DNA of 13,001 nucleotides, taken from NCBI GenBank assembly GCA_029098065.1, contig JAQXNP010000055.1:1-13001 (forward strand), in the 5' to 3' direction. Numbering within the stretch: position 1 is the stretch's first letter; the number at the start of each line of letters is the position of its first letter. Below, one piece after another: positions 8,585 to 13,001 of the stretch. A model generated the notes under the pieces. That model saw only the letters and a list, made by a program, of their open reading frames with translations, did no database searches and was not told the DNA's origin. This DNA comes from Clostridiales bacterium (GTDB taxonomy: Bacteria > Bacillota > Clostridia > Oscillospirales > Oscillospiraceae). Both the position numbers and the translations under genes were made by a program.

Positions 8585-8632
8585 ATCTTTGCAAAAACGT
8601 AAGAGAATCTTTCCTTTTTCTCTATCATTCTG

Positions 8633-8641
8633 TGGTAGACT
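8633..8641 (+). promoter_or_regulatory. Candidate extended -10 promoter for glf
   Basis: TGGTAGACT gives TGn plus TAGACT (8636-8641). The -35 region is T-rich and poor. A weak 6-bp inverted repeat (AGAGAA 8602-8607, TTCTCT 8618-8623) lies just upstream. The site is the only promoter-like sequence in the 93 bases between ppa and glf. Confidence 0.4.
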
Positions 8642-8677
8642 ATTTTTATCTCAAAACAGGGCGCAAGGAGAATACAA

Positions 8678-9844
8678 ATGTCACACTATGACTGTCTGGT
8701 CATCGGCGCCGGCTTTGCCGGGGCAGTGACCGCCGGAGAACTGGCTCGCCGGGGACACCGGAAAGTCCTGGTGCTGGAGCGCCGGAACCACGTGGGAGGC
8801 AACGCCTACGACTGTCTGGACAACGCCGGTGTGCTCATCCACCAGTATGGTCCCCATATCTTCCACACCTCTGACAAACGGGTTTACGACTATTTGTCCC
8901 GGTACACCGCCTGGCGGGATTACCAGCATCAGGTCGTGGCCAACATTCCCCATGGGACAGGCCGTCTCCAATATCCCGTCCCCTTCAATCTGATTTCTCT
9001 GGAAACCGCCTTTGGCCCGGAAAGGGCCCATGCACTGGAGGAAAAGCTCATCGCCGCCTATGGCGCCGAACGGAAGGTCACGATTCTGGAGCTGCGGGAA
9101 AATCCCGATCCTGAGATCTCCGCTCTGGCCGATTATGTGTACGAGCATGTGTTCGTCCGCTACACCATGAAGCAGTGGGGCCAGAAGCCGGAAGAGATCG
9201 ATCCGGCCACCACCGCCCGGGTCCCGGTGTTCCTCTCCCGGGACTGCCGGTATTTCCAGGATCCCTATCAGGGGATGCCCGCGGAGGGCTACACCCCCAT
9301 GTTCAAAAAGCTTCTGGACCACCCCGATATCACGGTGGAACTGGAGACGGATGCCGCCCGGCGTCTCTCTCTGGGGGATGAGGTCCTGTTGGACGGGGAG
9401 CCCTTCTCCGGTCCCGTCATCTATACCGGGACGCTGGACGAGCTCTTCGGCTGCCGGTTTGGCCGGCTGCCTTACCGGACGCTGGATTTCCGGTTCGAAA
9501 CCTATGACACCGACTTCTTCCAGAGCCATGGAACCGTGAATTACACTGTGGATCAGGACTTTACCCGGATTACCGAGTTCAAGCGTCTCACCGGGCAGGT
9601 CCTGCCCGGCGTGACCACCATCATGAAGGAGTACTCCCGCTCCTACACCGGGTCCGACGGAGAGACCCCCTACTACGCCGTCATCAACGATGCCAACAAC
9701 GCCCTTTACGGCCGGTACGCCGCCCTGGCGGAGCAGTATCCCAACGTGTACCCTCTGGGGAGACTTGCCGAATACAAATACTACAATATGGACGCCATCG
9801 TGGGCCGTGCGCTGGCCCTGGCGGACCAGCTGCTGGGAGGATGA
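8678..9844 (+). CDS. glf: UDP-galactopyranose mutase
   Basis: A 388-residue flavoenzyme that interconverts UDP-galactopyranose and UDP-galactofuranose, the donor for galactofuranose in surface glycans. The N-terminal FAD-binding GAGFAG is at 10-15, followed by VLERRNHVGGNAYD (32-45) and the HQYGPHIFHT loop (55-64). The mobile-loop and substrate region shows RYTMKQW (161-167) and QGMPAEGYTPMF (198-209). The C-terminal GRLAEYKYYNMD stretch, which contacts the flavin, is intact. Length matches bacterial Glf. ATG 8678 has AAGGAG at 8665-8670. The last codons GGA GGA TGA supply the ribosome site of the next gene, so glf and the glycosyltransferase are translated as a coupled pair. Confidence 0.96.
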   Translation: MSHYDCLVIGAGFAGAVTAGELARRGHRKVLVLERRNHVGGNAYDCLDNAGVLIHQYGPHIFHTSDKRVYDYLSRYTAWRDYQHQVVANIPHGTGRLQYPVPFNLISLETAFGPERAHALEEKLIAAYGAERKVTILELRENPDPEISALADYVYEHVFVRYTMKQWGQKPEEIDPATTARVPVFLSRDCRYFQDPYQGMPAEGYTPMFKKLLDHPDITVELETDAARRLSLGDEVLLDGEPFSGPVIYTGTLDELFGCRFGRLPYRTLDFRFETYDTDFFQSHGTVNYTVDQDFTRITEFKRLTGQVLPGVTTIMKEYSRSYTGSDGETPYYAVINDANNALYGRYAALAEQYPNVYPLGRLAEYKYYNMDAIVGRALALADQLLGG

Positions 9845-9849
9845 CTTCC

Positions 9850-10878
9850 ATGGAGAAAATACTGACCTTCGCCGTCCCCTGCTACAACTCCGCAGCCTAC
9901 ATGGAACACTGTATCGAGACCTTGCTGACCGCGGGGCCCGACACTGAGATCATCCTGGTGGACGACGGCTCCACCAAAGACGACACGCCCGCCATCTGCG
10001 ACCGCTACGCCGCGGAATACCCCGACATCGTCCGGGTCATCCATCAGGAAAACGGCGGCCACGGCGAGGGCGTCAACCAGGGGATCCGCCACGCCCGGGG
10101 ACTCTACTATAAAGTGGTGGACTCCGATGACTGGCTGGACACCGACGCTCTGCAGAAGGTGATGGCCAAGCTGCGGGAGTTCGCCCGGCGGGAAGAGCCC
10201 CTGGATCTTCTCATCGCCAATTACGTCTATGAACACGCGGAGGACCAAACTCAGAAGGTCATGCGCTACCGCAATGTGTTTCCCCATGGCCAAGTGTTCG
10301 GCTGGAAGGACATCTATCGTTTCCGCCCCTCCCAGTATCTGCTGATGCACTCGGTCATCTACCGCACCCAGCTGCTGCGGGACTGCGGGCTGGAGCTGCC
10401 CAAACACACCTTCTATGTGGACAATATCTTTGTCTACCAGCCTCTTCCCTATGTCAAGACCATCTACTACATGGACGTGGATCTCTACCGCTACTTCATC
10501 GGCCGGGCCGACCAGAGCGTCAATGAAAAGGTGATGGTGGGCCGGGTGGACCAGCAGGTCCGGGTGACCCGGCTGATGATCGACGCCCACGACCTGCGGA
10601 AGATCAAGGCCCAGCAGCCCAAGCTGGGGCGGTACATGGTCAGCTATCTCTCCATGATGATGACCATCTCTTCCATCTTTCTCAACATCGATGGCTCCCC
10701 CCGGGCACTGGGCGAAAAAACCGAGCTGTGGGAGTACCTTCGGACCGTGGATCAGGGTCTCTACCACAAGCTGAAGTACCGGGACATGTCCGCGGTGGGC
10801 ATGTTCCCCGGTTACCAGGGGCGGAAGCTGTCCGTCCAGCTCTACCGGATGGTCCAGCGGATTTACAAATTCAACTGA
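9850..10878 (+). CDS. Family 2 (GT-A) glycosyltransferase
   Basis: A 342-residue cytoplasmic or membrane-associated sugar transferase. The N-terminal GT-A fold shows TFAVPCYNSAAYMEHCIETL (6-25), ILVDDGS (35-41), ENGGHGEGVNQGI (67-79) and the metal-binding DSDDW (91-95). No membrane helix is obvious. Two starts are possible: ATG 9841, overlapping the glf stop by 4 bases, and ATG 9850. The ribosome site GGGAGG (9835-9840) touches the first but is 9 bases from the second, so I choose 9850; the difference is three residues (MTS). Its coupling to glf suggests it uses UDP-galactofuranose or adds a sugar to the same glycan, but acceptor and donor are not shown by the sequence. No other polysaccharide genes lie nearby. 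Confidence 0.92.
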   Translation: MEKILTFAVPCYNSAAYMEHCIETLLTAGPDTEIILVDDGSTKDDTPAICDRYAAEYPDIVRVIHQENGGHGEGVNQGIRHARGLYYKVVDSDDWLDTDALQKVMAKLREFARREEPLDLLIANYVYEHAEDQTQKVMRYRNVFPHGQVFGWKDIYRFRPSQYLLMHSVIYRTQLLRDCGLELPKHTFYVDNIFVYQPLPYVKTIYYMDVDLYRYFIGRADQSVNEKVMVGRVDQQVRVTRLMIDAHDLRKIKAQQPKLGRYMVSYLSMMMTISSIFLNIDGSPRALGEKTELWEYLRTVDQGLYHKLKYRDMSAVGMFPGYQGRKLSVQLYRMVQRIYKFN

Positions 10879-10892
10879 GCAAACAGCGCAGA

Positions 10893-10926
10893 GGGGCCGC
10901 CGGCAAAAGCCGGCGGCCCCGTTTTT
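10893..10926 (+). terminator. Intrinsic terminator of the glf-glycosyltransferase operon
   Basis: A 12-bp perfect GC stem (10893-10904 with 10909-10920), AAAA loop, and GTTTTT at 10921-10926. The T-run overlaps the stop codon (10925-10927) of the converging regulator gene. On the minus strand the hairpin has no T-run, so it would stop the converging transcript poorly. Confidence 0.93.
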
Positions 10927-11509
10927 ATGTTCTGACCCGGAACAGCCCGTGGCGGTTGCAGCAGGCGTACACCACCGCTCCCGGCCAGCGGGAGAGGCTG
11001 GCCTCAGCCGGCTGCTCGGGGTAGAGCTTCACCAGCTCCAGGCGGTCAAAACGAATCTGGGCGATGAAGGAAATAAAATGTCCCTTTTCCATGGGGTGAT
11101 CCAGAGTGACATGCGTGCGGCCATCCCACTCTTCCACATGGATCTCATGCGCCCCGTCGGGCTCCTCCGCCTCCAGGGGCGGCAGGGCCACGCCGCAGCA
11201 GTGGAAGGCTCCCTCCCCCATGGCGTGGATCACGTTTCCGCATACCGGGCAGACATAGAACCTCCCCCGCAGGGGGTTGGCCGAGCGGTTGCGGTTGGTG
11301 ATCTGCTCCCCGGAGAGGAGCTCCGCCACGCTCACCCCCAGCGCCGCGCCCAAGGGCTCCAGCAGAGACAGGTCCGGCAGGCCCCGGCCTGTCTCCCACT
11401 TACTCACCGCCTTGTCTCCCACCCCGATGCGGTCGGCCAGCTGTTTCTGCGTGTATCCCTTTTTCTCCCGGAGGGTCCTGATGGTGGCTCCGGTCACATA
11501 GCTGTTCAT
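10925..11509 (-). CDS. XRE-family HTH domain fused to a two-iron desulfoferrodoxin (superoxide reductase) domain
   Basis: A 194-residue three-part protein. Residues 7-66 form an XRE-type HTH (TQKQLADRIGVGDKAVSKWE). Residues 84-112 form a desulforedoxin-like knuckle with C87-x2-C90 and C104-C105; the gap is 13 residues where classical desulfoferrodoxin has 15. Residues about 118-192 match superoxide reductase: His121, HPMEKGH (His138, His144) and CNRHG (axial Cys184, His187) give the expected four-His one-Cys iron site. The Glu-Lys pair just before the first His in classical enzymes is replaced by Gly-Ala. Superoxide reductases reduce superoxide to peroxide in anaerobes. With an attached DNA-binding domain the iron centres could sense superoxide or redox state, act as an enzyme, or both. 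ATG 11507-11509 has GGAG at 11519-11522, and a private promoter lies at 11539-11567. An HTH-Dx-SOR class has been recognised in SOR classification, as I recall, so the architecture is rare rather than new. Confidence 0.9.
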   Translation of the reverse strand: MNSYVTGATIRTLREKKGYTQKQLADRIGVGDKAVSKWETGRGLPDLSLLEPLGAALGVSVAELLSGEQITNRNRSANPLRGRFYVCPVCGNVIHAMGEGAFHCCGVALPPLEAEEPDGAHEIHVEEWDGRTHVTLDHPMEKGHFISFIAQIRFDRLELVKLYPEQPAEASLSRWPGAVVYACCNRHGLFRVRT

Positions 11510-11510
11510 G

Positions 11511-11541
11511 GATCATCTCTCCTTTCACTTCCGAGACGATC
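11511..11541. promoter_or_regulatory. Candidate operator dyad at the HTH-desulfoferrodoxin promoter
   Basis: GATCATCTC (11511-11519) and GAGACGATC (11533-11541) form an inverted repeat with 8 of 9 positions matching and 13 bases between. It spans the end of the -10 element, the predicted start and the ribosome site, where a dimeric XRE protein could repress its own gene. Because transcription should start near 11532, the upstream arm is mostly absent from the RNA, so this is more likely a DNA site than an mRNA hairpin. Confidence 0.5.
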
Positions 11542-11567
11542 ATAGCAGACCCCAGGCCGGACGGCAA
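11539..11567 (-). promoter_or_regulatory. Sigma-A promoter with extended -10 for the HTH-desulfoferrodoxin gene
   Basis: On the minus strand: -35 TTGCCG (11562-11567), 17-base spacer, -10 TATGAT (11539-11544) preceded by TGC as an extended -10. The -35 begins right after the stop codon of the upstream regulator (11569-11571). No terminator separates the two genes, so both independent and read-through expression are possible. Confidence 0.75.
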
Positions 11568-11568
11568 C

Positions 11569-12714
11569 CTACGCTTCGTAGAGGGGGTCCTCCTCCGATT
11601 CCGCCGCCGGCGTCTTTCTGACCAGGGTCAGCCCGGCGAAGGCGAGCCAGATCCCCGCCGCGATCCCGGCGAAGAGGGCGGTGGCCCAGGATCCCCAGCC
11701 CACAGGGATATACCGGATCCCGGTCCCGCTGACCGCGGCCGCCTGATAGGGGATGAGCCCTCTGGAAACCTCGGACCACATGCAGGGATACTGCCGTAAG
11801 CCCAGCATCATCCAGCACGCCGCCGTCAGCAGCCAGGCGGGAGGAATGTACCGCCGCAGCCCCTTTTTCAGCAGAGGAAGGACCGCCAGCGCCCCCAGGA
11901 CCACCAGCCAAAGGGCGAAAAAGGTCTCCTGGCTGTAGAGGACGCCCGGCATTCGGGGAGACAGTGCCCTCCAAACCGCCGGAAGCCAGAAGAGTCCCGC
12001 CAAAACAGGGGCCAGAGCGGGCAGGCTCTTTCGGAGCCCCGGCCGGCGCCAGGACAGGGTCCGGCCCCCGCCGGGCCTCTCTTTCCCGGAGGCCGATGGC
12101 CCGCCGAAGCTCTTCCGCCATACCGCGTACTGGGTAACAGCAGTGAGGGCCAGTCCCGCCAGGACCGTCAGCGCCATCGCCTGGGCCCGGTGTTCGATGG
12201 CCCAGAACAGATACCGGCTCAGGTTCTCACTCACCCCGACGGACATGGCCGCCAGCCTCGACACGCAGCCCCTGGTGACGGACAGGTTCACCCCCAGGTT
12301 CACCACAGCCTCCCCCAGAAAGAACCAGCGGCTCTGATAGGCGTAGTATTTCTGAAGATACACGCCGTAAGCCAAACAGCCCAGATAGGCCAGATAGCAC
12401 AGCGGGGCGGGCATGAACAGATCCAGCAGAAAATAGAGCACGCCGCCGCCCAAAGCAAAGGCGAAGGACAGCAGATTCTGCCAGTCCGCCTTTGTCAGCG
12501 TCCGGACGGGCCGCTTGTCATCCAGGAGGTCGTCCACCGTCACCCCCAGCGCCCGGGCCAGGGGGACCAGCACCGGCACGTCGGGGTAGCCGCCGCCGCT
12601 CTCCCAGCGGGAGACCGTCTTATCGCTGACCCCGATCTGCTCCGCCAGTTCCTGCTGGGTCAGATTCTTTTCTATTCTATATCGCCTGAGTCGTTCGCCG
12701 AAGCTCTGTTCCAT
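11569..12714 (-). CDS. XRE-family HTH domain fused to a multi-pass membrane region
   Basis: A 381-residue membrane-anchored putative regulator. Residues 5-66 are an XRE HTH (LTQQELAEQIGVSDKTVSRWE) of the kind shared with the downstream regulator. The rest is hydrophobic with about seven or eight likely membrane segments: roughly 81-100, 104-120, 130-146, 165-172 (weak), 180-198, 233-250, 264-282, 293-307 and 342-364, with a basic Gly/Ser/Arg-rich cytoplasmic linker at 200-230 and an acidic tail. I do not recognise the membrane part as a transporter or enzyme; HTH-membrane proteins of this layout are common in Clostridia and are usually unassigned. ATG 12712-12714 has AAGGAG at 12724-12729. 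Its leader of about 105 bases contains alternative inverted repeats, and its promoter lies at 12826-12855. Confidence 0.88.
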   Translation of the reverse strand: MEQSFGERLRRYRIEKNLTQQELAEQIGVSDKTVSRWESGGGYPDVPVLVPLARALGVTVDDLLDDKRPVRTLTKADWQNLLSFAFALGGGVLYFLLDLFMPAPLCYLAYLGCLAYGVYLQKYYAYQSRWFFLGEAVVNLGVNLSVTRGCVSRLAAMSVGVSENLSRYLFWAIEHRAQAMALTVLAGLALTAVTQYAVWRKSFGGPSASGKERPGGGRTLSWRRPGLRKSLPALAPVLAGLFWLPAVWRALSPRMPGVLYSQETFFALWLVVLGALAVLPLLKKGLRRYIPPAWLLTAACWMMLGLRQYPCMWSEVSRGLIPYQAAAVSGTGIRYIPVGWGSWATALFAGIAAGIWLAFAGLTLVRKTPAAESEEDPLYEA

Positions 12715-12754
12715 GCGGCTCAGCTCCTTTCCGGGGCCAGCATACCAGGAAAAT

Positions 12755-12809
12755 GCCTCTCGCGGGAACCCCGCAGGGCGGGAATTCCCTCTCGTTTTCC
12801 GGGAGAGGC
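12755..12809 (-). promoter_or_regulatory. Leader with mutually exclusive hairpins upstream of the membrane regulator
   Basis: In the minus-strand RNA, the segment from 12809-12803 (GCCTCTC) can pair either with GAGAGG at 12793-12788 or with GAGAGGC at 12761-12755. In the second fold an inner hairpin (GGGAA/TTCCC 12785-12789 with 12764-12768, plus CCCGC/GCGGG 12778-12782 with 12770-12774) forms inside. The ribosome site at 12724-12729 is outside both, and the T-run after the outer stem is short, so neither attenuation nor riboswitch action is proven. Confidence 0.4.
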
Positions 12810-12825
12810 CCTTACTGGGCTTTTT

Positions 12826-12855
12826 ATTGTATCATAAGCTGTCCGCAATGTCCAA
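12826..12855 (-). promoter_or_regulatory. Sigma-A promoter of the membrane HTH regulator
   Basis: On the minus strand: -35 TTGGAC (12850-12855), 18-base spacer, -10 TACAAT (12826-12831) preceded by TGA, an extended -10. The predicted start gives a leader of about 105 bases. Confidence 0.75.
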
Positions 12856-12893
12856 AGCTGCCGGATGACAGATCCAGACCGCCGGACATAATA

Positions 12894-12925
12894 AGGGGGC
12901 GCGGAGAAGATCTTCCGCGCCCCCT
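12894..12925 (-). terminator. Intrinsic terminator of the spore-protein gene
   Basis: A 12-bp perfect stem (12894-12905 with 12914-12925) with an 8-base loop, 17 bases after the stop at 12943 in minus-strand direction, followed by TTATTATG. It isolates the regulator promoter downstream from the spore gene. Confidence 0.8.
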
Positions 12926-12942
12926 GCCTTCCTTTGGGTAGG

Positions 12943-13001
12943 TTACTTCATGCCGTTCTCGTAGGCCTCGATCATTTTCTTGACCATCTGGCCGCCGACG
13001 G
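12943..13001 (-). CDS. Alpha/beta-type small acid-soluble spore protein, C-terminal end (5' part outside window)
   Basis: Nineteen codons remain and end in VGGQMVKKMIEAYENGMK before TAA 12943-12945. This matches the conserved C-terminal block of alpha/beta SASPs (GSVGGEMVKRMVEKYEQ-type in clostridia). These small proteins coat DNA in the spore core and protect it against UV and heat, and are degraded on germination by the GPR protease. The GPR cleavage site lies upstream, outside the window. The call rests on the short tail alone but the motif is distinctive, and it indicates a spore-forming lineage. Expression is expected in the forespore under sigma G, but the promoter is not in view. Confidence 0.82.
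   Translation of the reverse strand, partial: VGGQMVKKMIEAYENGMK

Overview
The window looks like a chromosomal segment from a GC-rich, anaerobic, spore-forming member of the Firmicutes (Clostridia; an Oscillospiraceae-type genome is my best guess). The grounds are a CIRCE-controlled groES-groEL pair, sigma-A-type promoters with AGGAGG-like ribosome binding sites, a fragment of an alpha/beta-type small acid-soluble spore protein, an S-layer-homology protein, and a superoxide-reductase-type protein typical of anaerobes. No taxonomic search was possible.

Layout. Positions 1-300 hold the 3' end of an unrecognised, less GC-rich plus-strand gene, a strong hairpin terminator and a short tandem repeat; this may be the edge of an inserted element. 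Positions 308-2381 are the heat-shock operon (minus strand): promoter, perfect CIRCE operator, groES, then groEL. groEL is interrupted by one in-frame TAA at the codon matching Tyr199 of E. coli GroEL. Positions 2483-5694 form a tightly packed minus-strand operon: a THUMP-type rRNA methyltransferase, a secreted WG-repeat/SLH protein and a YegS/DgkB-type lipid kinase. Diverging from it on the plus strand are an NfeD-like membrane protein and an SPFH/stomatin protein, a known partner pair, closed by a terminator. A NUDIX hydrolase (GTG start), a family I inorganic pyrophosphatase, and an overlapping pair of UDP-galactopyranose mutase and family 2 glycosyltransferase follow, ending at a textbook terminator.

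Positions 10925-12855 carry two minus-strand XRE-type regulators in tandem. The upstream one is an HTH domain fused to a multi-pass membrane region. The downstream one is an HTH domain fused to a complete two-iron desulfoferrodoxin (desulforedoxin plus superoxide reductase), with all expected iron ligands visible. It has its own extended -10 promoter overlapped by an inverted repeat that could be its operator. The window ends in a spore-protein gene running off the right edge.

The most notable items are the HTH-desulfoferrodoxin fusion with its candidate operator, the nonsense codon in an otherwise intact groEL, and the possible element boundary just past the groEL 3' end.
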